Origin: Streptomyces sp. NBC_00663
Lineage (GTDB): Bacteria > Actinomycetota > Actinomycetes > Streptomycetales > Streptomycetaceae
Assembly (NCBI RefSeq): GCF_036226885.1
Contig: NZ_CP109027.1
Coordinates: forward strand, 3,286,001 to 3,350,000
Reading direction: 5' to 3'
DNA length: 64,000 nucleotides
Every line of letters begins with the position of its first letter. Positions within the stretch are counted from its first letter, which is position 1. Shown here piece by piece: positions 9,436 through 16,852 of the stretch. The notes beneath the pieces were generated by a model. The model was not told the DNA's origin, searched no databases, and worked only from the letters and a program-made list of their open reading frames with translations. The position numbers and the translations under genes were made by a program.

Positions 9436-9978
9436 ATGTCCAACACCCCCATGGCGGCGAGCCCCCTGACCCGGGCCGTACTCGAGATCGACGAGTACGT
9501 CTCCGGCCTCGGCTGGGACCAGCCCGCTCGCCTTTTCGCCCTCGTAGACACCGCGCGACTGCGGTCCCAGGAACCCGCTCTCGCGGCCCAGCTCGGCCTG
9601 GAGGACGGCCAGGCGTCCTCCGCGCTCACCCCGATCGAGCAGGAGGAGATCCCGGCGGGCAAGCCGCTGGACGAGTTCCTCGGCACGATCGCCTGGCCCG
9701 ACGCGGTCGTCGGCTGCGCCCTGACGGTGGAGCGCCTGATGCTGCCCCCGTCCGCCGAGGCCCAGGTCCCGGAGGACCTGAGCGGCAAGAAGCTCACCCA
9801 GTGGGTCGCGAAGCACCCCGACCGCCAGGAGGTCCGGATGACGGTCGCGGTGCTGCGCGACGGCACCCGCGACTCGGCCGTGCGCCTGCGCGAGAAGGAC
9901 TCCCCGACGGAGGTCCTCACCGGCGGCGCCCTGGTACCGGGCCTGGCGGAGGCACTGGCGGCGACGTTCGAGGACTGA
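9436..9978 (+). CDS. PPA1309 family protein
   Basis: 180-residue soluble protein matching the actinobacterial PPA1309-like family by its pattern (conserved LEIDEYVSGLGWDQP near the N-terminus and GWGCALTVERLMLPP-like core, here VVGCALTVERLMLPP). Function unknown. ATG at 9436 is preceded by GAGGCAGG; a GTG six bases earlier is an alternative. The gene lies divergent to the UPF0182 gene and convergent with the protease gene, separated from the latter by a strong terminator. Confidence 0.7.
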   Translation: MSNTPMAASPLTRAVLEIDEYVSGLGWDQPARLFALVDTARLRSQEPALAAQLGLEDGQASSALTPIEQEEIPAGKPLDEFLGTIAWPDAVVGCALTVERLMLPPSAEAQVPEDLSGKKLTQWVAKHPDRQEVRMTVAVLRDGTRDSAVRLREKDSPTEVLTGGALVPGLAEALAATFED

Positions 9979-9987
9979 TCCCTTCTT

Positions 9988-10037
9988 GTACGTGGACGGG
10001 GGCGCCCTCAGTCCTGGGGGCGCCCCCGTCCACGTAC
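9988..10037. terminator. Bidirectional terminator between convergent genes
   Basis: Perfect 17-bp inverted repeat (9988-10004 with 10021-10037) in the gap between two converging genes. Confidence 0.8.
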
Positions 10038-10053
10038 GCGTGTGCCTCTCCGG

Positions 10054-11151
10054 TCAGCCCTTGGTCGTGCACTTCGGCAGGTCGGAGGTCTTGCCGGAGC
10101 GGATGTCCTTGAGGGCGCCGAGGGCGTCCTCGATGGTGTGCACCTTGACCAGGGTGAGCCCGTCGGGGGTGTCCTCGGCGGCGGAGGCGCAGTTCTCGGC
10201 GGGCGTCAGGAAGTACCGCGCCCCCTTGTCGCGCGCGCCGACGGTCTTCATGTCGATGCCGCCGATGGGGCCGACCTTGCCGTCGTCGTCGATGGTGCCG
10301 GTGCCGGCCACGAACGTGCCGCCGGTGAGGCTGCCCGGGGTGAGCTTGTCGTAGATGCCGAGGGAGAACATCAGACCGGCGCTCGGGCCGCCGACGTCGG
10401 CGAGCTTGATGTCGATGGTGAACGGGAAGGTGTGGTCCGTTCCGGCGGTGATGCCGACGATGGCGCGCTTCTCGAGCTCGTCGTCGGACTCCTTTGTCGT
10501 GATGGTCACGTCCTCGGTCTCGGTCGCCGTCTTGTTCTCCTTCTCCGCGGCGGCCTGCTCCTTGGCGGGCACGATCGTGAAGGTGACCTTCTCACCAGGC
10601 TTGTGCTTGGTGACCAGCTCGGCGACGTCGGTGGGCTCCTTGACGACGGTTCCGTCGACGGCCTTGATCACGTCACCGGCGTGCAGGACGCCCTCGGACG
10701 GGGAGTCCTTGGCGACCGTGGAGACGATCACGAAGGCCTTCACCGGGATGTCCAGCTCCTTCAGGGCGGCGACCTTGGCGCTCTCCTGGGACTGGCTGAA
10801 CTCCTCGGCGTTCTCCTGGGTGGACTGCTCCTCGGTCTTGCCGTCGGGGTAGAGCGTGTCGTGCGGCACGACCTTGTTGTCGTGCGCGAGCCATCCGTAC
10901 ACGGCCTCGACCAGGTTCATCTTGTAGTCGGCGCTGGTGACCCGGACGGTGGTCATGTTGAGATGCCCGCTCGTGGCGTACGTCTTCCGACCCGAGATCT
11001 GGAGCACCGGCTCGCCGTCGTGCTCGCCCAGGGTGTTCACCGTCGGCCCCGGGGACATCTCCGAGTACGGGACGGGGATGAAGACTCCCGCGCAGAGAAG
11101 CGCGATCAGCATCAGGGTGGAGGCGAGCATCGTCGCGGTGCGGCGTGGCAT
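10054..11151 (-). CDS. PDZ-domain Lon-like serine protease (YlbL family)
   Basis: 365-residue membrane-anchored protease. One N-terminal membrane segment (about residues 9-27) is followed by YVPGP-like VPYSEMSPGP, a PDZ domain (around residues 150-205, KDSPSEGVLHAGDVI) and a C-terminal Lon-type proteolytic domain with the catalytic serine in GGPSAGLMF and the dyad lysine in the DDGKVGPIGGID / MKTVGARDKG region. This is the YlbL layout. It should act outside the membrane in protein quality control. Its substrate is unknown. It reads toward the terminator at 9988-10037. Confidence 0.85.
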   Translation of the reverse strand: MPRRTATMLASTLMLIALLCAGVFIPVPYSEMSPGPTVNTLGEHDGEPVLQISGRKTYATSGHLNMTTVRVTSADYKMNLVEAVYGWLAHDNKVVPHDTLYPDGKTEEQSTQENAEEFSQSQESAKVAALKELDIPVKAFVIVSTVAKDSPSEGVLHAGDVIKAVDGTVVKEPTDVAELVTKHKPGEKVTFTIVPAKEQAAAEKENKTATETEDVTITTKESDDELEKRAIVGITAGTDHTFPFTIDIKLADVGGPSAGLMFSLGIYDKLTPGSLTGGTFVAGTGTIDDDGKVGPIGGIDMKTVGARDKGARYFLTPAENCASAAEDTPDGLTLVKVHTIEDALGALKDIRSGKTSDLPKCTTKG

Positions 11152-11187
11152 GGAACGACAGTACGGGACGCACCTGTCAGCGTCCCG

Positions 11188-11343
11188 TCAGGGCCGCTTC
11201 TCCATCGCCTTGCGGAACCGGGCGTAGCCGTCCAGCTCGGGACCGTCGCTCCGCGCACTGCGGGTCCGGTTGGCCCAACTTCCCCACAGACCGGCGCCGA
11301 TCGCGGCCACAAGCGGAATCAGCAACCAGGCGAGCGCCGCCAT
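11188..11343 (-). CDS. Small single-span membrane protein
   Basis: 51-residue protein with one hydrophobic helix near the N-terminus (MAALAWLLIPLVAAIGAGLW) and a basic C-terminal tail. The ATG at 11343 has GGGAGG at ideal spacing; the longer frame to 11412 lacks one. It sits 36 bases upstream of the YlbL-type protease gene on the same strand and could be co-transcribed with it. Comparable small proteins are conserved next to this protease in streptomycetes as far as I recall. Function unknown. Confidence 0.65.
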   Translation of the reverse strand: MAALAWLLIPLVAAIGAGLWGSWANRTRSARSDGPELDGYARFRKAMEKRP

Positions 11344-11496
11344 GCCGACCTCCCAACCCCAGATGAGCGACCGCAACTGACTGATCAGCAGATTAACCAT
11401 CCGCACGGACAACGCTCACGTGCGGGGGGCGGTTACGCAACTGGAGGGAGTGGCAGGTGGGATGGGCCGGAGCTCGACAGGCGGGCGACCGAGGGT

Positions 11497-11958
11497 TCAG
11501 CAGGCGCCGACCCATTCCTCGGTGCCGTCGGAGAACTTCTGGTGCTTCCAGATCGGCACCTCGTGCTTGAGGTCGTCGATCAGCTTCCGGCAGGCTTCGA
11601 AGGCCTCACCCCGGTGCGGACAGGAGACGGCGACGACGACGGCGAGGTCCCCGACAGCCAGATCCCCGACGCGATGCACGGCGGCCAGCGCCCGCACCGG
11701 GTACGCCGCGACGACCTTCTCCGCGATCCGCCGCATCTCGGCCTCGGCACTGGGATGGCACGAGTACCCGAGCTCGTCGACGTCCGCTCCCCCGTCGTGA
11801 TTCCGCACGGTCCCCACGAACAGCGCGGTCCCCCCGGCCGCCTCGTCCCCGACGGCCTTGAAGACCTCGTCCAGGGAGAGCGGCGTCTCACGAATGGCGA
11901 GGAGCTTGATCGGCTCGTCGCCGGCCTGCTCACCGGGATGGTCGTAGGTGGTTCCCAT
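11497..11958 (-). CDS. moaE: Molybdopterin synthase catalytic subunit MoaE
   Basis: 153-residue large subunit of molybdopterin synthase, which transfers sulfur from thiocarboxylated MoaD to precursor Z in molybdenum-cofactor synthesis. Diagnostic motifs are FVGTVRNHDGG, the catalytic HRVG-x-L segment, and KHEVPIWKHQKFSDGTEEWV near the C-terminus with the active-site lysines. The ATG at 11958 is chosen because the extension to 12054 has no family match. No other moa gene is adjacent; the sulfur-transfer enzyme MoeZ lies about 32 kb away in this window. Confidence 0.9.
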   Translation of the reverse strand: MGTTYDHPGEQAGDEPIKLLAIRETPLSLDEVFKAVGDEAAGGTALFVGTVRNHDGGADVDELGYSCHPSAEAEMRRIAEKVVAAYPVRALAAVHRVGDLAVGDLAVVVAVSCPHRGEAFEACRKLIDDLKHEVPIWKHQKFSDGTEEWVGAC

Positions 11959-12079
11959 GGCCCCATCGTGCCTCACGCACGGGAACAGGGGGAATAGCGC
12001 TATCGCCCGGCACGCGCGGGTGCGCGTTTGGAGCCTTCTACAGGGAGCGTTCACGGGGAGCCCGTCTACAGGGGCCGCC

Positions 12080-13192
12080 TCAGATCCGCCGCCGCGCCTT
12101 GCGCGCCCTGCGCACCACAGCCGCCGCGCCGAGCAGGGCCACCGTCGCGCCCGCCGCGCCCGCCGCCGTGGCGTCCTTGCGCCCCAGCCGCCGCCCGGCC
12201 ACCGTGCGCCGCCCGGAGACCTCCTCCAGCAGCTCCGCGAGCACCTCCTCGTTGGTCCACTGCGGCCGCCACCCGGCGTCGTGCAGCCTGCTCCCGCTCA
12301 CCACCCAGGGGTACATCGTGTACGCGAGGTCCCCGGCGGGAGAGGGCGTCAGCCCGATGCGGTGAAGCCGGGCCGCCGCCCCCAGCGCGACCGCCGACGG
12401 CAGCTCCATCCGCCGGATCCCGCTGAGCTCCTCGACCTCCTCCTGCTCCAGCCATCCGTCGCAGCCGACGGCGAGCTCACCCTCGACCTTCTCCAGCACG
12501 GCGTACTCCAGAGCACTGCACAGGTCCTCGACATGGCAGAACTGCCAGGCGGGCCGCGACCCGGCCACGACAAGGAGTCGAGGCGACTCGAAGTACCTGG
12601 TCAGCGCGGTGTCGGTGCCGCCCACGAGCACGGCGGGCCGCACCACGGTGACATTGAGCCCGGGATGCGCCCGAGGTGCCCGCCGCGCGAGCCGCTCGAC
12701 CTCCAGCAGGTCCCCTACGCCGGTCGCCTCCGCGGTCGCCCGCAGCTCCGCGTCCTCGGACAGCGGCAGCTCGTTGTCCTCCAGCGCCCCGTAGACCATG
12801 GCGGACGTGCACAGCACGACCCGGTGCACCCCGGCCGCGGCGGCGGCGGTCAGCACGGTCTGCGTGCCCCGGACGTTGTAGGCCGTCCGGGCGGCCGCGT
12901 CCGTCTCCAGATCGAGGTCCAGCGCCAGATGCACCACGACATCCGCGCCGCGCAGCTTCTCCGCGATCGCCGGGTCCCGTACGTCGAGGATGTGCCACTG
13001 CGCCGCCGCGCACTCGCCGCGCCGCTCGTCGATGGCGATGACCTGCTTGATCTCCTCCGAGGCGGCGAGCCGCTCGGTGAGCAGCGCACCGACTCCGGCG
13101 GCGGCACCGGTCACGGCGACGACGGGCCCGCGCAGGCCGGGACCGGTTGACTGGTTTCGCGCTGCGCGAACCTGCGGATCAGGGGAACTCAC
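12080..13192 (-). CDS. Extended-SDR epimerase-like protein with C-terminal membrane segment
   Basis: 370 residues with a Rossmann start VAVTGAAAGVG (GxxxGxG-like) and the substrate-side CTSAMVYG strand typical of extended short-chain dehydrogenases. The catalytic Tyr-x3-Lys is not visible where expected, roughly 35 residues after that strand; the region reads VGDLLEVERL. It may therefore be a non-catalytic or substrate-sensing SDR. A hydrophobic segment plus basic tail ends the protein (AGATVALLGAAAVV then RRARKARRRI), suggesting a tail anchor. GTG at 13192 is preceded by GGAG. It is divergent from the zincin gene across a 190-bp shared promoter region. Confidence 0.7.
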   Translation of the reverse strand: MSSPDPQVRAARNQSTGPGLRGPVVAVTGAAAGVGALLTERLAASEEIKQVIAIDERRGECAAAQWHILDVRDPAIAEKLRGADVVVHLALDLDLETDAAARTAYNVRGTQTVLTAAAAAGVHRVVLCTSAMVYGALEDNELPLSEDAELRATAEATGVGDLLEVERLARRAPRAHPGLNVTVVRPAVLVGGTDTALTRYFESPRLLVVAGSRPAWQFCHVEDLCSALEYAVLEKVEGELAVGCDGWLEQEEVEELSGIRRMELPSAVALGAAARLHRIGLTPSPAGDLAYTMYPWVVSGSRLHDAGWRPQWTNEEVLAELLEEVSGRRTVAGRRLGRKDATAAGAAGATVALLGAAAVVRRARKARRRI

Positions 13193-13382
13193 CGGGCGTC
13201 TCCAGCGGTTGTCTTCAGTACGAGCGCTAGTGACGCGTACGTACCAGGTGGCATCCATCCTGCCGCAGGCCGCGAGTCGGCGGAGCACCGAGGCCCGAAC
13301 CGCCCGCGGTGTTTACGCTGGGTGGTGTTATCGGGCAGTCGCGCCGCCGGGACACCGGTGGCCTTACCAGCCGAGGAATCCC

Positions 13383-14822
13383 GTGAGTGACACCCCATTC
13401 GGATTCGGCCTTCCGCCGGAGGAGCCGGACGACGGCGACGAGGGCAAGAAGAAGGACCAGCAGAGCGGTGGTGGCCAGGGCCCGGCCAACCCGTTCGGTT
13501 TCGGCGGCCTGCCCGGCGCGGGCGGCTTCGGCTCCCCCGGCGCCGACAATCCGTTCGCGGCCATGTTCGGTTCCCTGAACCCCAACGACCTGGGCGCCGC
13601 GTTCCAGCAGCTGGGCCAGATGCTCTCGTACGAGGGCGGCCCGGTGAACTGGGACATGGCCAAGCAGATCGCCCGCCAGACGGTCTCCCAGGGCACCGCT
13701 GACGGCACCAAGGACGCGAGCGTCGGTCCCGCCGACCGCACCGCGGTCGAGGAGGCCGTCCGCCTGGCCGACCTCTGGCTGGACGACGCCACGTCCCTGC
13801 CGTCCAGCGCGGGCTCCGCCGTGGCGTGGTCCCGCGCGGAGTGGGTCGAGGCGACCCTGCCCGCGTGGAAGGAGCTCGTGGACCCGGTCGCCGAGCGCGT
13901 CGGCAACGCCATGGGCGACGTCCTGCCGGAGGAGATGCAGGCCATGGCCGGCCCGCTGATCGGCATGATGCGCTCGATGGGCGGCGCGATGTTCGGCACG
14001 CAGATCGGGCAGGCCGTCGGCGTGCTCGCGGGCGAGGTCGTCGGCTCCACCGACATCGGCCTGCCGCTCGGCCCGGCCGGCAAGGCGGCGCTGCTGCCGA
14101 TCAACATCGAGGCCTTCGGCAAGGACCTCGGCGTACCCAAGGAGGAGGTGCGGCTGTATCTCGCCCTGCGCGAGGCCGCCCACCAGCGTCTGTTCACGCA
14201 TGTGCCGTGGCTGCGCTCGCACCTGTTCGGCGCGGTCGACGGCTACGCGCGCGGGATCAAGGTCGACACCGCCAAGCTGGAGGACGTGGTCGGCCAGTTC
14301 GACCCGCAGAACCCCGAGCAGTTGCAGGACGCGCTCCAGCAGGGCATGTTCCAGCCGGAGGACACGCCCGAGCAGAAGGCGGCCCTGGCCCGTCTGGAGA
14401 CGGCTCTGGCGCTCGTCGAGGGCTGGGTCGACGCGGTGGTCCACGCGGCCGCCAAGCCCCGGCTGTCGTCCGCGGACGCGCTGCGTGAGACCCTGCGCCG
14501 CCGCCGCGCCTCGGGCGGCCCGGCCGAGCAGACCTTCGCCACGCTGATCGGGCTGGAGCTGCGCCCGCGCCGCCTGCGGGACGCCTCCCGCCTGTGGGCC
14601 TCGCTCACGGACGCGCGCGGTGTCGACGGCCGGGACGGTCTGTGGGCCCACCCGGACATGCTGCCGACCGCGTCCGACCTGGACGACCCGGACGGCTTCG
14701 TGCACCGCGAGCAGCTGGACTTCTCCGAGCTGGACAAGATGCTCGGCGAGGCGGCGGGCGGCTCCACCGAGAAGCCGAACCTGAAGAAGGACGAGGACGA
14801 AAAGGGCGACGACTCCGAGTGA
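13383..14822 (+). CDS. Zincin-like putative metalloprotease/hydrolase (DUF2342)
   Basis: 479-residue actinobacterial protein of the DUF2342 (TIGR03624-type) zincin-like family. The N-terminus is Gly/Pro/Phe-rich low complexity (GFGGLPGAGGFG). The conserved core carries the family's EAAHQ motif (LREAAHQRLF), a degenerate counterpart of HExxH, followed by VDGYARGI. The GTG at 13383 is preceded by GAGGAA; the longer frame overlaps the divergent gene and is not credible. The C-terminus is charged. The stop overlaps the Nudix start by four bases (GTGA), so both are coupled. Substrate unknown. Confidence 0.75.
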   Translation: MSDTPFGFGLPPEEPDDGDEGKKKDQQSGGGQGPANPFGFGGLPGAGGFGSPGADNPFAAMFGSLNPNDLGAAFQQLGQMLSYEGGPVNWDMAKQIARQTVSQGTADGTKDASVGPADRTAVEEAVRLADLWLDDATSLPSSAGSAVAWSRAEWVEATLPAWKELVDPVAERVGNAMGDVLPEEMQAMAGPLIGMMRSMGGAMFGTQIGQAVGVLAGEVVGSTDIGLPLGPAGKAALLPINIEAFGKDLGVPKEEVRLYLALREAAHQRLFTHVPWLRSHLFGAVDGYARGIKVDTAKLEDVVGQFDPQNPEQLQDALQQGMFQPEDTPEQKAALARLETALALVEGWVDAVVHAAAKPRLSSADALRETLRRRRASGGPAEQTFATLIGLELRPRRLRDASRLWASLTDARGVDGRDGLWAHPDMLPTASDLDDPDGFVHREQLDFSELDKMLGEAAGGSTEKPNLKKDEDEKGDDSE

Positions 14823-15334
14823 GCCTGTTCGACGACGCGGTCCTCGTACTGAAGAGCTACGAGGGCCAGGAAGAGCTGCGTCAGACCTACCTCGACCATC
14901 TGGCGAGCCACCCGGACGGCATGTGGAAGGCCTGCGGCGACGGGCACATCACGGCGAGCGCGCTGGTGATCGACCCGTCACGCGGGCGCGTGCTGCTCAC
15001 CCTTCACAAGAAGTTGCGGATGTGGCTCCAGATGGGCGGCCACTGCGAGCCGGCGGACGCCACGCTGGAGGCGGCGGCGCTGCGCGAGGGCACCGAGGAG
15101 TCCGGTATCGCGGGCCTGACCCTGCTGCCGGGCGGCCCGGTCCGTCTGGACCGCCACCACACCCCGTGCGCCTGGCATCTCGACGTCCAGTACGCGGCAC
15201 TGGCTCCGGCCGGGGCGGTGGAGGCGATCAGCGAGGAGTCCCTCGACCTGCGCTGGTTCGCGTACGACGAGGTGGCGGCCGTGGCGGACGACTCCGTCGT
15301 ACGACTGCTGGACGCGACGCGCGCGAGAATGTGA
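14819..15334 (+). CDS. Nudix hydrolase
   Basis: 171-residue Nudix enzyme. The Nudix box G-x5-E-x7-RE-x2-EE-x-G is present as GHCEPADATLEAAALREG followed by TEESGI, which supplies the metal ligands for cleaving a nucleoside diphosphate linked to another moiety. The substrate is not predictable. The GTG start overlaps the preceding stop (GTGA) and was preferred to longer frames within that gene. A long terminator hairpin follows immediately. Confidence 0.85.
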   Translation: MSLFDDAVLVLKSYEGQEELRQTYLDHLASHPDGMWKACGDGHITASALVIDPSRGRVLLTLHKKLRMWLQMGGHCEPADATLEAAALREGTEESGIAGLTLLPGGPVRLDRHHTPCAWHLDVQYAALAPAGAVEAISEESLDLRWFAYDEVAAVADDSVVRLLDATRARM

Positions 15335-15377
15335 ACGCGTAAGGGGCGCCCGCAATAGGCGGGCGCCCCTTACGCGT
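15335..15377. terminator. Bidirectional terminator between convergent genes
   Basis: Perfect 19-bp inverted repeat (15335-15353 with 15359-15377), five-base loop, located between the converging Nudix and AIM24 genes. Confidence 0.85.
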
Positions 15378-15387
15378 CGGACACCGG

Positions 15388-16143
15388 CTAGCTCCAGACG
15401 TTGCCCTGGTTCTGCCCGCGTGCCCCCTGCTGGCCCATCCCGTACTGGGCGGCGAGGCCGGAGCCGATCTGGGCGTTCTGCGGCGGCAGCAGCTCGCTGG
15501 GCTGGACGATCGCGTAACCGCTGCCCATGAAGCTGAGCTCCCAGCCCTCACCGGTGTTGCCGCGGCGGCGGAACACCCCGGAGGAGTGCGTCTGGGCCTG
15601 CATCTGGACGCGCAGCGAGGTCGACCAGGCGACGATCGCGTCGGCGTCGCAGTTGACGTACTTGTCGGGGGTGACCTGCATCATCAGCGGCATGCCGGAG
15701 GTCATGAGGGCGACCTTGCCCCGGCCGGTGATGTTGAGCTGGTACTTCCCGGAGCCGGAGATGCCGTAGAGGCTGTCGACGGCGATGACCTCGTGGTGCA
15801 GCGAGGAGTCCATGGCGAGGACGTAGGAGCTGTCGACGGTGAGGCCGTCCTGCTCCACGTCCACCAGGTGGACGTGCTGCTTGAGGTTGGCGAGGTAGAC
15901 CGTGCCCTGCCCGTGGCAGCGCATCAGGTCCAGGCCCTCGCCGGTGCGCGCACGCGCGCGTCCCTGCTGGTTGGACTGGTACTCGGCGTCGAACTCCATC
16001 AGCCCCTGGTAGGCGACCATCGTGCCCTTGCGGGCGAGGATGTCGTCGTGGCCCTCCAGGGTGATGCGGAGCATCTGCTTGTTCTGCAAGCTCCAGCGGT
16101 CCTGGGACTGCTGGTCGTTGTAGGCGAAAATCGGGCTCTGCAT
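15388..16143 (-). CDS. AIM24 family protein, third gene of the TerD-AIM24 operon
   Basis: 251-residue AIM24-type protein (a beta-rich, TRAP-like fold). Recognisable are the repeated short strand motifs GTMVAYQG, GEGLDLMRCHGQGTVYLAN and SGSGKYQLNITGRGKVAL. The C-terminus is a Gln/Gly-rich tail. No catalytic residues are known for the family. It follows the second AIM24 gene by 17 bases with GGGGGAG upstream of the ATG, in a three-gene operon led by a TerD-AIM24 fusion. Likely cytoplasmic scaffold; role unknown. Confidence 0.8.
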   Translation of the reverse strand: MQSPIFAYNDQQSQDRWSLQNKQMLRITLEGHDDILARKGTMVAYQGLMEFDAEYQSNQQGRARARTGEGLDLMRCHGQGTVYLANLKQHVHLVDVEQDGLTVDSSYVLAMDSSLHHEVIAVDSLYGISGSGKYQLNITGRGKVALMTSGMPLMMQVTPDKYVNCDADAIVAWSTSLRVQMQAQTHSSGVFRRRGNTGEGWELSFMGSGYAIVQPSELLPPQNAQIGSGLAAQYGMGQQGARGQNQGNVWS

Positions 16144-16160
16144 GGCGTTCTGGCTCCCCC

Positions 16161-16841
16161 TCAGCCCCGGAACCGGAGACGGTCGGTGCTGTCCTCGCTG
16201 GGCTGGACGACGACGATGCCCTGGCCGGAGAAGGCCATCTGGTAGGCCTCACCGCTGCCCCGGCCGATGAGCGACTGCGCCTTGAAGCTGCGCTTGCCCT
16301 TGACCTTGAGGTTGGGCGACCAGGCGACGAGCGCGTCCGGGTCGACGTACGTCTCGTCCTCGCCACCGCCGCAGTCGACGACGATCGGCTTGCCCCGGGA
16401 GGTCAGCGCGACCCAGCCCTGCCCGGAGATCTTGGTGTTCCACAGGCCCTGTCCGGCGAACTTGGCCAGACCCTTCACCCGCTCCACGCCCCAGGTGAGG
16501 TGCGCGTCGAAGGCGAGCAGGTTGGTGGCGTTGACGGAGATGCCGTCGCCGTTGAGGTTGATGACGACGACGTTGGCGCCGTAGTCGGCGAGGTAGAGCA
16601 GTCCGTCGCCGGTGCACTTCATCAGGGGGGCGCCCTCGCCGGTCATCCAGTCCTTGGCGATCTGGCGGACGGCGGGCGGGTTGGGCTCGTACTGGACGAA
16701 GCCCTCGTAGGCGACCATCGAGCCCACGCGCGCGAAGAGGTCGTTCCCCGTCTGCATGGCGACCTTCAGCATGTGGTTGCCATGGTTCTCCATGCGGGCG
16801 GAGACGGGTGCGGGGGCGAAGCCCGCGAGTGGCTGGTTCAT
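16161..16841 (-). CDS. AIM24 family protein, second gene of the TerD-AIM24 operon
   Basis: 226-residue AIM24 protein with the family's VGSMVAYEGFVQYEP, GEGAPLMKCTGDGLLYLADY and GQGLWNTKISGQGWVALTS segments. It is a diverged paralogue of both neighbours. It starts 11 bases after the stop of the TerD-AIM24 gene with GAGGGAG at good spacing, so it is co-transcribed. The C-terminus is short, without the Gln/Gly tail of the third gene. Confidence 0.8.
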   Translation of the reverse strand: MNQPLAGFAPAPVSARMENHGNHMLKVAMQTGNDLFARVGSMVAYEGFVQYEPNPPAVRQIAKDWMTGEGAPLMKCTGDGLLYLADYGANVVVINLNGDGISVNATNLLAFDAHLTWGVERVKGLAKFAGQGLWNTKISGQGWVALTSRGKPIVVDCGGGEDETYVDPDALVAWSPNLKVKGKRSFKAQSLIGRGSGEAYQMAFSGQGIVVVQPSEDSTDRLRFRG

Positions 16842-16852
16842 GACGGGCTCCC

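Noticed and set aside
10042..11997. 651-codon plus-strand frame opposite the protease and moaE
   Set aside because: Antisense to two well-supported genes and low complexity.
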